64,000 nucleotides of DNA from Sporosarcina ureae. GTDB lineage: Bacteria; Bacillota; Bacilli; Bacillales_A; Planococcaceae. A program made the position numbers and the translations under genes. Shown here piece by piece: positions 52,579-60,676 of the stretch; within the stretch, counting starts at the first letter, position 1, and each line of letters starts with the position of its first letter. The notes beneath the pieces were generated by a model. The model had not been told where the DNA came from. It worked only from the letters and a program-made list of their open reading frames with translations, and made no database searches. The stretch spans positions 1,044,001-1,108,000 of the forward strand of contig NZ_CP015207.1 of NCBI RefSeq assembly GCF_002101375.1. Direction: 5' to 3'.

Positions 52579-53604
52579 TCACATTAACGACAGCATATTC
52601 TCCGCTGCGCCTTCGTCTGTCACTAAAATAGTCTGGGACGGTGCACTTGCTAAATACGACAGCAGTGCTTCCGCTTTACTCGCCCCGCCAGCTACTGTGA
52701 GCACGAGCGGGACGTCTTGCAATTGTTCCATTTGAATCCCAACTGTACGGATACGATGGACAATTTCACCTTGTTGATTAAAATAAAAGCCGAATGCTTC
52801 TCCTTTTGCTTGCCGATCTTGTAGAATCTGCTGTTCTTCGTCAGGAGAATTTCGCAATACAGCCATTTTCGTCGCATTCCCAACACCATGGATCACGCAG
52901 TCGGTGCGACTATATAACGCCAACATCTCTTTGGCGGCGGGCTCATGCTGGAATACCGCATGTGCTTCTTCACTCAAAGTATCTGGATAATAAAACGCTT
53001 TGTATGTTGCATGACATGTTTCTGCAAATGAAGCAGCAATCATATTCGCCTGTAACCCAATTTCTTCTCCCACACCACCTCTTGCTGCGATAAATTGCAC
53101 ATCAGGCAACTCATCTTGCTGCATAAACGATGGAATCGCGGCTACTGTACTACCGCCAGTTACTGCGACAATTTCCTTTCCCTTAATGCGGGAGCGAAAT
53201 TGCTTCGCCGCTTGCATACCGAGCAACTTTTTCGTCAAAGGTGAATCATCAGAATCGCCTTCCACTACATGTACTTGTAGAATCCCGAGGCGCTCCGCCA
53301 ACTCATTCGCAAGTTGTCGTCTGCCCGATCTTTCCTCCATCGTATCATGCAATGCAAAGAGCACTTCTATACCTTTTTCCGTAGTCGACACGCCTTCTTT
53401 CGCAATATGCACCAGTTCTTGTTCTTTCAATAAATCGAGCATCGTCCGTGTTTCCCTTTCGGAATAACCAGACATAGAACTAAGCGTTCGTCTGCCAACA
53501 GGCCCCGACGCTTTGATTAGTTTCAACATATGATAACGTTGCTCGATCAACAGTGGAAGTTCAGGTATAAGTGCGAGTTGTGCTTCATAAAATGATAAGT
53601 TCAC
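52579..53604 (-). CDS. cggR: Central glycolytic genes regulator
   Basis: A ~341-aa repressor of the SorC/DeoR type. The N-terminal ~90 residues hold the winged helix-turn-helix (HMLKLIKASGPVGRRTLSSM, SGYSERETRTMLDLLKEQEL); the rest is the sugar-phosphate binding SorC domain (EIVAVTGGSTVAAIPSF, VQFIAARGGVGEEIGLQANM, GVGNATKMAV). In Bacillus CggR represses its own operon and is released by fructose-1,6-bisphosphate; I assume the same. GTG 53604 has GAGGG 6 bases upstream. It is the first gene of the glycolytic operon, with promoter and operator just upstream. Confidence 0.95.
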   Translation of the reverse strand: MNLSFYEAQLALIPELPLLIEQRYHMLKLIKASGPVGRRTLSSMSGYSERETRTMLDLLKEQELVHIAKEGVSTTEKGIEVLFALHDTMEERSGRRQLANELAERLGILQVHVVEGDSDDSPLTKKLLGMQAAKQFRSRIKGKEIVAVTGGSTVAAIPSFMQQDELPDVQFIAARGGVGEEIGLQANMIAASFAETCHATYKAFYYPDTLSEEAHAVFQHEPAAKEMLALYSRTDCVIHGVGNATKMAVLRNSPDEEQQILQDRQAKGEAFGFYFNQQGEIVHRIRTVGIQMEQLQDVPLVLTVAGGASKAEALLSYLASAPSQTILVTDEGAAENMLSLM

Positions 53605-53635
53605 TTACATCCCTCTTTTCAAGTGGGTTATATTT

Positions 53636-53661
53636 GATCCCGTATAATTAATATTGTCCCA
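53636..53661 (-). promoter_or_regulatory. Probable CggR operator
   Basis: On the minus strand TGGGACAATATT then AATTATACGGGATC: two GGGA(C/T) half-sites spaced 19 bp, close to the tandem CGGGAC sites known for CggR. It lies between the promoter and the cggR start. Confidence 0.6.
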
Positions 53662-53677
53662 CCTAGGGTAAAAAATA

Positions 53678-53716
53678 CTATACGTGAAGTATAGCATACT
53701 CAGAAATGAAACACAA
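53678..53716 (-). promoter_or_regulatory. Promoter of the glycolytic operon
   Basis: On the minus strand TTGTGT, 17 bases, TATACT (53688-53716). The -10 box overlaps a palindrome CTATAC-N5-GTATAG at 53678-53694, which could be a second regulatory site. Confidence 0.55.
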
Positions 53717-53729
53717 CGAGAAAGCGTTT

Positions 53730-53963
53730 TCATTGTTCGATTAATTCCAAAAGATCGATATAGCCGATATTTCCAAATGCCAACACCTGTCCTTCGTGTT
53801 CGATGACGGGGATCATTAGCATGTATTTTTCATGGATGTCGTCATCTTCTTCTATATTGAACGTCTGCCACTCGAGTGGATAATCTTCCGCGACCAAGCG
53901 AAGCATTCGTTCCGCTTCTTCGCACAGTCCACAATTAGGTTTCGTGTAGAATTGAATTTTCAT
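53730..53963 (-). CDS. Glutaredoxin-family protein
   Basis: A 77-aa thioredoxin-fold protein: beta strand KIQFYTKPNCGLCEEAERML with a CxxC redox motif (CGLC), and the cis-proline region MIPVIEH. Small glutaredoxin-like proteins of this type are commonly found next to cggR in Bacillales. The partner and reductant are unknown. Ribosome binding site GAGGTGA precedes ATG. It lies upstream of the glycolytic operon with a ~125-bp gap and is likely transcribed independently. Confidence 0.87.
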   Translation of the reverse strand: MKIQFYTKPNCGLCEEAERMLRLVAEDYPLEWQTFNIEEDDDIHEKYMLMIPVIEHEGQVLAFGNIGYIDLLELIEQ

Positions 53964-54032
53964 ATGTAGGTCACCTCGTTTTTATTTATGATTACATGGA
54001 ATTGGTTATTTTTCTAGGGATTTGATTTTTTG

Positions 54033-54078
54033 GGGGGGTTGGGGTTGGGGTTGGGGTTGGGGTTGGGGTTGGGTGGGT
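54033..54078. repeat. Telomere-like GGGGTT run (G-quadruplex candidate)
   Basis: GGGGGGG followed by about six units of TTGGGG and a final GGGTGGG on the plus strand. At least four G-tracts of three or more with 2-base loops, the classical requirement for an intramolecular quadruplex. It lies between the glutaredoxin promoter region and the 205-bp array. Confidence 0.85.
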
Positions 54079-54080
54079 TA

Positions 54081-55735
54081 TGAGCGGTTATGGGGTTGGA
54101 TTGAGCGGGTAACCTGGAACTATGAGCGGTTGCGGATCGCGATTGAGCGGATAACGCTACGCATAGAGCGCTTGCCGCGGCATATAGAGCGGATTGCGGG
54201 ATTCATTGAGCGGAAGCCGCTAATGCCAAAGACTAGATGGCGCGGCGATAGAATACCGGGATATTAGGTGTAGCGCCGCGGGCATAGAGCGGATGCGAGG
54301 CTACATAGAGCGGGTAACCTGGAACTATGAGCCGTTGTGGATCGCGATTGAGCGGATAACACTACGCATAGAGCGCTTGCCGAGGCATATAGAGCGGATT
54401 GCGGGATTCATTGAGCGAAAGCCGCTAATGCCAAAGACTAGATGGCGCGGCGATAGAATGCCGGGATATTAGGTGTAGCGCCGCGGGCATAGAGCGGATG
54501 CGAGGCTACATAGAGCGGGCAACGTGGAACTATGAGCCGTTGCGGATCGCGATTGAGCGGATAACGCTACGCATAGAGCGTTTGCCGAGGCATATAGAGC
54601 GGATAGCGGGATTCATTGAGCGGAAGCCGCTAATGCCAAAAACTAGATGGCGCGGCGATAGAATACCGGGATACCAGGTGTAGCGCCGCGGGCATAGAGC
54701 GGATGCGAGGCTACATAGAGCGGATTGCGTGGAACTATGAGCCGTTGTGGATCACGATTGAGCGGATAACGCTACGCATAGAGCGCTTGCCGAGGCATAT
54801 AGAGCGGATTGCGGGATTCATTGAGCGGAAGCCGCTAATGCCAAAGACTAGATGGCGCGGCGATAGAATACCGGGATACCAGGTGTAGCGCCGCGGGCAT
54901 AGAGCGTATGCGAGGCTACATAGAGCGGGCAACGTGGAACTATGAGCCGTTGCGGATCGCGATTGAGCGGATAACGCTACGCATAGAGCGCTTGCCGCGG
55001 CATATAGAGCAGATAGCGGGATTCATTGAGCGGAAGCCGCTAATGCCAAAGACTAGATGACGCGGCGATAGAATGCCAGGATATAAGGTGTAGCGCCGCG
55101 GGCATAGAGCGGATGCGAGGCTACATAGAGCGGGCATCGTGGAACTATGAGCCGTTGCGGATCGCGATTGAGCGGAAAACGCTACGCAAAGAGCACTTGC
55201 CGAGGCATATAGAGCGGATTGCGGGATTCATTGAGCGGAAGCCGCTAATGCCAGAGATTGGATGGCGCGGCGATAGAATACCGGTATACCAGGTGTAGCG
55301 CCGCGGACATAGAGCTGATGCGAGGCTACATAGAGCGGGCAACGTGGAACTATGAGCGGTTGCGGATAGCGATTGAGCGAATAACGCTACGCATAGAGCG
55401 CTTACCGCGGCATATAGAGCGGATTGCGGGATTCATTGAGCGGAAGCCGCTAATACCAAAAACTAGATGGCGCGGCGATAGAATGCCAGGATATTAGGTG
55501 TAGCGCCGCGGACATAGAGCGGATGCGAGGCTACATAGAGCGGATTGTGTGGAACTATGAGCGGTTGTGGATCGCAATAGAGCGGATAACGCTACGCATA
55601 GAGCGTTTGCCGAGGCATATAGAGCGGATAGCGGGAATCATTGAGCGGAAGTCGCTAATGCCAGAGATTGGATGGTGCGGCGATAGAATACCGGGATATT
55701 AGGTGTAGTGCCGCGGGCATAGAGCCGATGCGTAA
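54081..55735. repeat. Tandem array of 205-bp repeats, about eight units
   Basis: The landmark AGGTGTAGCG recurs at 54266, 54471, 54676, 54881, 55086, 55291, 55496 and 55701, always exactly 205 bp apart, with a few percent divergence between units. Within each unit a GAGCGG motif recurs seven times, six of the intervals being exactly 21 bp and one 79 bp. The unit length is not divisible by three and the ORFs that cross it are short and repeated, so the array is not a coherent coding region. Neighbouring genes are convergent or terminated before it. No transposase or known function is recognised. Confidence 0.95.
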
Positions 55736-55748
55736 CTCCAATACACCA

Positions 55749-55792
55749 CAAAAAAAGTGACGATAACTCATCAATCGAGTCATCGTCACTTT
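55749..55792 (-). terminator. Intrinsic terminator of the YgcG/LemA operon
   Basis: Minus-strand AAAGTGACGAT / ATCGTCACTTT stem followed by seven T, just behind the YgcG-like stop. Confidence 0.9.
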
Positions 55793-55807
55793 CTGCGAAA
55801 CAAGCTA

Positions 55808-56596
55808 TTACCAACTTCGTCCTGCTCCGCCACCACCACCGGAACCACCGCCGCCGAAGCCACCAAAGCCTCCGCCGCCGCTACTTCCACCTCCGAAGCC
55901 GCCACCACCGGAACCAGGGAAGAATATCGGTCCGACGCTAGATCGACCACGTGGACCGCCTCCACCGCCTCTTCCTCCGCCGCCGAAAAAGACGCGGAAG
56001 ATAATGTAGAGAACGATGATCACAATAACAAACGATGGAATGCCGACGTCTTCTTCACCTTGTTCGGGGTATACGACCGGCAACTCATCGCCTTCGAGTC
56101 CGTATTCCGCGGCTATTTCATTATAGAATGCTTTGTACGCTTCCATAATCGCGAGGTCTGGTTGTTCTTGCCTTAAATATGGCATCGCGAGTTCATCAAT
56201 ATAACGTCCTACTTTGCCGTCAGGAAGTGCTCCTTCCAAACCGTAGCCAGTTGTTAAATAGAACTTACGCTCAATACCTGCCGCTTCATTTTTTTCTGTG
56301 GAAACGACAAGCAATGCACCATTATTCATTTCTTTATCGCCTAATTGCAATTCACGAAGCAAGCGCAGTGCATACTCCTCAACGGGCTCGCCTTCGAGGG
56401 AATAAACTGTACGAACAGCAAGTTCTGCTTTCGTGGCCGCTTGCAAGCGCATGCCATACTCTTCTATTTCCGCTTCTTGAGCGGGTGTTAAAATATCTGC
56501 ATCATCCACTACCACATCTGTAATCGCATGAACGGTCGTCGTACCAGTTAGGGCTACTAGTAGCGCTACGAAGAACATGCAGACGCGGTGCATCAC
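55808..56596 (-). CDS. TPM-domain membrane protein (YgcG family)
   Basis: A 262-aa protein with a signal peptide (MFFVALLVALTGTTTVHA), an extracytoplasmic TPM domain (VDDADILTPAQEAEIEEYGM, NGALLVVSTEKNEA, YLTTGYGLEGALPDGKVGRY), one transmembrane helix (IPSFVIVIIVLYIIFRVFFG) and a glycine/serine-rich tail (about 70 residues). TPM domains of this kind occur in membrane repair or photosystem-related proteins; here the role is unknown. It starts inside the end of lemA (4-bp overlap), a pairing seen in many bacteria. Confidence 0.87.
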   Translation of the reverse strand: MMHRVCMFFVALLVALTGTTTVHAITDVVVDDADILTPAQEAEIEEYGMRLQAATKAELAVRTVYSLEGEPVEEYALRLLRELQLGDKEMNNGALLVVSTEKNEAAGIERKFYLTTGYGLEGALPDGKVGRYIDELAMPYLRQEQPDLAIMEAYKAFYNEIAAEYGLEGDELPVVYPEQGEEDVGIPSFVIVIIVLYIIFRVFFGGGGRGGGGGPRGRSSVGPIFFPGSGGGGFGGGSSGGGGFGGFGGGGSGGGGGAGRSW

Positions 56597-57171
56597 TTCA
56601 CGTCATCCCCAAAATCGACTGATGGCGGTTGTTGCGCCCCTTCGACCGCTTTGAAGTATTCTTTTTCATCGAATCCAAAGATCGAAGCTACGATTTTACC
56701 AGGGAATCGTTTAACGGTTCTATTGAAGACAGATACGACGTCGTTATAATCTTTACGTGCAACTGCGATACGATTTTCTGTCCCAGCTAATTCATCCATT
56801 AGCTGTTGGAAGTTTTGGTTTGCTTTTAAATCTGGATAATTTTCTACCACTACTAATAAACGACTTAATGCGCTCGATAGTTCTGAATCTGCTGCTGCTT
56901 GTTCTTCAGGACCTTGTGCACCGGCCATTTTACTTCGTGCGTTCGCAATGTTCTCAAGCACCTCTTTTTCATGTGAGGCGTATCCTTTCACGGTATTGAC
57001 TAAGTTCGGGATTAAATCTACTCTACGTTGTAATTGCGTTTCAATCTGTGCATACGACTGGTTGACGTCTTCATCCAAGTTCACTAACTTGTTGTAGGAA
57101 GGAACGATCATAATCGCTGCGATGATTACTAACACTATAATGGCTATAAGCGGGCCAGCTAATTTCTTCAT
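56593..57171 (-). CDS. LemA family protein
   Basis: A 192-aa protein with an N-terminal membrane anchor (LIAIIVLVIIAAIMIVPSYN) and a helical LemA domain: NLDEDVNQSYAQIETQLQRR, VDLIPNLVNTVKGYASHEKE, YPDLKANQNFQQLMDELAGT and DVVSVFNRTVKRFPGKIVAS. Function is not established; LemA proteins are usually co-transcribed with a TPM/YgcG protein as here (4-bp overlap), suggesting a shared envelope role. Ribosome binding site GAGGAG precedes ATG. Confidence 0.92.
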   Translation of the reverse strand: MKKLAGPLIAIIVLVIIAAIMIVPSYNKLVNLDEDVNQSYAQIETQLQRRVDLIPNLVNTVKGYASHEKEVLENIANARSKMAGAQGPEEQAAADSELSSALSRLLVVVENYPDLKANQNFQQLMDELAGTENRIAVARKDYNDVVSVFNRTVKRFPGKIVASIFGFDEKEYFKAVEGAQQPPSVDFGDDVK

Positions 57172-57380
57172 ACATCACTACTCCTCTCATCATTTCATTA
57201 GTATGTACTTACCCTACTTCTTTCACTCGCCAAACTTCCTGAAGCAATATTTTAAAAGTGAATGGTTGGGTCTATCCCCCATTTACTTCCTATGTATAAG
57301 CATAAACTACATACAATATGATGCATTTATTCAATTACAGGTGCTCGTAGATAAAATTACAGGATTTTTTCAAGAACTAC

Positions 57381-57409
57381 TTTACAGATAATTTTGAGTA
57401 CGCTATACT
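57381..57409 (+). promoter_or_regulatory. Promoter of the metal ABC transporter operon
   Basis: TTTACA, 17 bases, TATACT; the predicted transcription start (~57416) falls inside the first MntR-like box. Confidence 0.72.
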
Positions 57410-57415
57410 GATAAA

Positions 57416-57432
57416 AGTTGCGCGAGGGAAAC
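57416..57432. promoter_or_regulatory. MntR-like box 1
   Basis: AGTTGCGCGAGGGAAAC, close to the Mn-responsive MntR sites of Bacillus mnt genes. It overlaps the transcription start region. Confidence 0.65.
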
Positions 57433-57456
57433 AATATAGTACCAATCATGCATTAG

Positions 57457-57474
57457 AGTTGCATAAGGGAAACT
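57457..57474. promoter_or_regulatory. MntR-like box 2
   Basis: AGTTGCATAAGGGAAACT, the best match of the three, in the leader. Confidence 0.68.
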
Positions 57475-57550
57475 ATTGTTTTATATTATTACTTATAAAA
57501 AACTATACTGCTTCTTGACTAAAATAAAAGTTGTATTCCTTTTATCTGAA

Positions 57551-57567
57551 AGTTGCACTAGGGAAAG
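57551..57567. promoter_or_regulatory. MntR-like box 3
   Basis: AGTTGCACTAGGGAAAG, ending ~7 bp before the ribosome binding site GAGGAGG of the ATPase gene. Confidence 0.62.
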
Positions 57568-57585
57568 AAAAGAGGAGGAAACTAG

Positions 57586-58326
57586 ATGATAGATCCGATA
57601 TCAGTCAATAATATAACGGTTTCGTATGACGGCCATGAAGTGGTAAAAGATGTTTCTTTTTCATTTGGGGCTGGTAGTTTGATTGGTGTTCTCGGGCCCA
57701 ATGGTGCGGGTAAATCTACATTGATGAAAGCGATGCTTGGCTTAATCCATAAAGATCATGGAGATGTAAAAATCGGTAGCAAGACGGTGGATTCCATGCG
57801 TAAGCAAATTGCTTATGTTCCGCAACGTTCCAATATCGACTGGAACTTCCCTATCATCGTAAAAGATACGGTTTTGCTTGGAACCTATCCGAAAATTGGC
57901 TTGCTAAGACGTCCGCGTAAAGCAGATAAAGAATGGGCAATGGAGTGTTTAAAGCAAGTAGGAATGGAAAGCTTTGCAAATCGCCAAATCGGTGAGTTAT
58001 CAGGCGGCCAGCAGCAGCGAGTATTCCTCGCACGTGCATTAGCGCAAAAGGCGGATTACTTCTTCCTTGATGAGCCATTTGTAGGAATTGACGTATCTAG
58101 TGAAGAAATCATTATTGGGATATTGCGTAAAATGCAAGCTACTGGCAAAGTGATTTTCGTTGTTCACCATGACTTATCAAAAGTGAAAAAATATTTTGAC
58201 GGGCTAATCCTTATTAATAAAGAGTTAATTGATGCAGGTCCCACGAATAAAGTATTCCAGTCAAGCAATATGGCAAAAGCATATAACCGTGAATTTATGA
58301 TCGACGGCTTGGAGGTTTCTATGTAA
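57586..58326 (+). CDS. Manganese/zinc ABC transporter ATPase (MntB-like)
   Basis: A 246-aa ABC ATPase energising uptake of a divalent metal. Walker A GVLGPNGAGKSTLMKAM, Q-loop IAYVPQRSNIDWNFPI (the metal-family hallmark RSxIDWxFP), signature QIGELSGGQQQRVFLARALA, Walker B YFFLDEPFVGIDV and H-loop VVHHD. Three MntR-like boxes upstream suggest repression by manganese. ATG follows GAGGAGG. Its stop overlaps the permease start by one base, so the genes form one operon: ATPase, permease, binding protein. Confidence 0.93.
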   Translation: MIDPISVNNITVSYDGHEVVKDVSFSFGAGSLIGVLGPNGAGKSTLMKAMLGLIHKDHGDVKIGSKTVDSMRKQIAYVPQRSNIDWNFPIIVKDTVLLGTYPKIGLLRRPRKADKEWAMECLKQVGMESFANRQIGELSGGQQQRVFLARALAQKADYFFLDEPFVGIDVSSEEIIIGILRKMQATGKVIFVVHHDLSKVKKYFDGLILINKELIDAGPTNKVFQSSNMAKAYNREFMIDGLEVSM

Positions 58327-59195
58327 TGGAATTCATTCAAGACTTAATGACGTACAACTTCTTACAAAAAGCATTGATTACGTCGATCATGGTCGGCATC
58401 ATTTGTGGAGTGATTGGAAGTTTCATTGTCCTTCGGGGTATGGCTTTGATGGGCGATGCGATTTCCCACGCGGTTCTACCAGGTGTTGCCATTTCTTATA
58501 TGCTTGGAATTAGTTATTTCTATGGGGCAGTGTTTACGGGTGTTCTTACAGCATTCAGTATCGGTGCCATATCTCAAAATAGTCGAATCAAAAATGACTC
58601 CTCTATCGGCATTGTCTTTTCAGCGTTTTTCGCTCTCGGTATTATTTTAATCACACAAGCGAAAAGTGCGACAGATTTGACGCAGATTTTATTCGGTAAC
58701 GTGTTGTCTGTGCGCAGTTCCGATATGTGGCTGACATTGATCATCGGTGCCATTGTGATTTTAGTAGTCGTTTTGTTCTTTAAAGAACTACTCGTTTCCA
58801 GTTTCGATGAGACGATGGCTGCGGCATACGGTTTGAAAACACGTTTGATTCACTACACGATTATGTTTTTACTGACATTGGTGACAGTCGCTTCACTACA
58901 GACTGTCGGTGTGATTCTTGTTGTATCTTTATTGATTACACCCGCTTCGACAGCGTATCTGTTAACGAATCGACTATCGGTCATGGTCGCACTGGCAGCA
59001 TTTTTCGGTGCTGTGTCTTCCATCACTGGACTGTATTTCAGTTTCTTGTACAATATGCCTTCGGGACCCGTGATCGCCTTGGCAGCAACAGCCATTTTCG
59101 TCTTGGCATTTTTATTCTCACCTAAGCAAGGTGTTATTGTGGGGATGTTCCGTAAAAAGTTCAAACGTAAATCGATTACAGGCGCAACCAATTAA
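58326..59195 (+). CDS. Manganese/zinc ABC transporter permease (MntC-like)
   Basis: A 289-aa ABC-3 family permease with about eight or nine helices: ALITSIMVGIICGVIGSFIV, RGMALMGDAISHAVLPGVAI, LFGNVLSVRSSDMWLTLIIG, SFDETMAAAYGLKTRLIHYT, VGVILVVSLLITPASTAYLL and GPVIALAATAIFVLAFLFS. The block LRGMALMGDAISHAVLPG is diagnostic of zinc/manganese/iron permeases. Translational overlap with the ATPase gene and a 52-bp gap to the binding protein gene show operon membership. Confidence 0.93.
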   Translation: MEFIQDLMTYNFLQKALITSIMVGIICGVIGSFIVLRGMALMGDAISHAVLPGVAISYMLGISYFYGAVFTGVLTAFSIGAISQNSRIKNDSSIGIVFSAFFALGIILITQAKSATDLTQILFGNVLSVRSSDMWLTLIIGAIVILVVVLFFKELLVSSFDETMAAAYGLKTRLIHYTIMFLLTLVTVASLQTVGVILVVSLLITPASTAYLLTNRLSVMVALAAFFGAVSSITGLYFSFLYNMPSGPVIALAATAIFVLAFLFSPKQGVIVGMFRKKFKRKSITGATN

Positions 59196-59247
59196 ACGTT
59201 TAACCGCCTCGACAAAAATAAAAATTTATTATTCGTAAAGGAGTAGA

Positions 59248-60228
59248 ATGTATTACATGAAGAACATAGCAAAATGGCTTACACTATCATTGCTCGCTGT
59301 ATTGATGTTAGCAGCATGTGGTAATGATGAAGGTAAGAAGACAGAAAGTACGGATGATGATAAAACGGCGGAAACAGGCGACAAGCTGAAAGTCGTTACA
59401 TCATTTACCATCATTGCGGATATGGCACGCGAAATCGGTGGGGACTATGTGGATGTATATAACTTAGTACCAACTGGAACGGACCCTCATGAATATGAGC
59501 CTTTGCCAAATGATATTAAAGCCGCAACCGATGCAGATGTATTATTCTACAACGGTTTAAACCTTGAAGGCGGAGAAAAAGGCTGGTTCTTCAAAATGAT
59601 GGATTCGGTTGGTCAGAAAGATGAAAACATATATAGCTTGACTGAAGAAGTAGAACCAAAGTATATCGGTGGAGAAGACGGAAGTGATGAGGAAATCAAC
59701 CCACACGCGTTTATCGATCCAGCTGTTGGTGTGAAGATGGCAGAAGCTATGCGCGATGTATTGATCGAAAGACACCCGACAGAGAGTGAAAAGATTCAAC
59801 AACAAGGTGACGAGTACGTACAACGTCTACAAGAATTAGACGATGAATTCGCAGAACGCATATCAACAATACCTGAAGAAAACCGTGTGCTCGTCACAAG
59901 TGAACGTGCATTCCAATACTTGAATGACCACTATGGTTTGAAAGAAGCGTTTATCTGGGAAATCGATACCGAAGAGAATGGTTCCCCAAAACAAATCAAA
60001 GAACTCATTCACTATATCCAAGAACACAAAGTTCCTGTTTTATTCGTAGAATCTAATGTAGATACTCGCCCAATGGAAACTGTTTCCGCAGAGACCGGTG
60101 TTCCAATTGCTGAAAAGCCTATCTACTCTGATGAAATTGGTAACCCTGGTGACGCGATCGATACGTATATAAAATACTTGAACTACAATATGAATCTCAT
60201 CCATGATGAGTTAAGCAAAGAACGATAA
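59248..60228 (+). CDS. Metal-binding lipoprotein of the ABC transporter (TroA/MntA-like)
   Basis: A 326-aa extracellular cluster A-I binding protein. Lipobox LLAVLMLAAC, then VVTSFTIIADMAREIGGDYV, the metal histidine in GTDPHEYEPLPNDIKA (first ligand), a second histidine in INPHAFIDPAVG, Glu in VTSERAFQYL and Asp near the C terminus in KPIYSDEIGNPG; together these form the His2-Glu/Asp2 site typical of manganese-binding members (PsaA/TroA). The Mn operator boxes of the operon agree. There is no His-rich loop, which argues against a zinc-specific ZnuA. ATG 59248 (GGAG 4 bases upstream) or 59257 may be the start. A terminator follows. Confidence 0.93.
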   Translation: MYYMKNIAKWLTLSLLAVLMLAACGNDEGKKTESTDDDKTAETGDKLKVVTSFTIIADMAREIGGDYVDVYNLVPTGTDPHEYEPLPNDIKAATDADVLFYNGLNLEGGEKGWFFKMMDSVGQKDENIYSLTEEVEPKYIGGEDGSDEEINPHAFIDPAVGVKMAEAMRDVLIERHPTESEKIQQQGDEYVQRLQELDDEFAERISTIPEENRVLVTSERAFQYLNDHYGLKEAFIWEIDTEENGSPKQIKELIHYIQEHKVPVLFVESNVDTRPMETVSAETGVPIAEKPIYSDEIGNPGDAIDTYIKYLNYNMNLIHDELSKER

Positions 60229-60253
60229 TCCGCTCGGTCAACCAACTTGAGAC

Positions 60254-60289
60254 AAAAAGGAAGCCACACTCCCCTGTGGCTTCTTTTTT
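60254..60289 (+). terminator. Intrinsic terminator of the metal transporter operon
   Basis: GAAGCCACA / TGTGGCTTC stem with six T after it, ~30 bp behind the binding-protein stop. Confidence 0.92.
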
Positions 60290-60310
60290 GTTTGTCTACA
60301 TGTATTGAAT

Positions 60311-60330
60311 ATATAAGTCTGAACTTATAT
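60311..60330. promoter_or_regulatory. Probable ArsR operator
   Basis: Inverted repeat ATATAAGT-CTGA-ACTTATAT, 31 bp before the arsR start, of the AT-rich form bound by ArsR/SmtB repressors. Confidence 0.7.
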
Positions 60331-60361
60331 GATATAGATACTAAAAATAAAGGAGAATTTT

Positions 60362-60676
60362 ATGAACCCTGAGCAAATGGAACGTTACTTAAAAACAATT
60401 GGGGATCAATCCCGATTACAATTGTTGAAAGCATTGGAGCAAAAGCCTTTATGCATTTGTGATTTAAATACTTTACTAGATGTATCACAACCTGCAATCA
60501 GTCAGCATATGCACAGACTAAAAAGTGATGAAATCGTACTGAATGAACGACGCGGACGCTGGGTATATTGGTCACTTAATAGCTCCCATCCCCGCTTCTT
60601 GTTATTACTGGAATTATTGAAACTATTACCGGTTCCTACTATTGAATGTAGCAAGGAGGAGAACCCATGCAAATAA
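60362..60676 (+). CDS. arsR: ArsR/SmtB family metalloid-responsive repressor
   Basis: A 104-aa winged helix regulator. DNA-recognition helix [14 protein letters not shown] follows LLDVSQPA; the metal-binding motif is ELCVCDL-like: [12 protein letters not shown] (two cysteines in the alpha-3 helix, as in ArsR that senses arsenite). The C-terminal end overlaps arsB by 10 bp. The upstream AT-rich inverted repeat is the likely operator. Its genomic partner ArsB supports arsenite sensing. A separate arsC is not in the window. Confidence 0.92.
   Translation: MNPEQMERYLKTIGDQSRLQLLKALEQKPLCICDLNTLLDVSQPAISQHMHRLKSDEIVLNERRGRWVYWSLNSSHPRFLLLLELLKLLPVPTIECSKEENPCK

Noticed and set aside
54022..55497. 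Several 61-81 codon ORFs (e.g. MRGYIERATWNYE...) on both strands in the 205-bp array
   Set aside because: They are the same repeat read again in each unit, the unit length is not divisible by three, and none has a ribosome binding site. I treat the array as non-coding.
54081..55735. CRISPR array
   Set aside because: The repeat is 205 bp without unique spacers, and no cas genes are present. Regular 21-bp motifs are parts of one long unit, not repeat-spacer pairs.
57122..57391. 89-codon plus-strand ORF in front of the metal transporter operon
   Set aside because: It starts inside lemA on the opposite strand, overlaps the promoter region and has no recognisable product.
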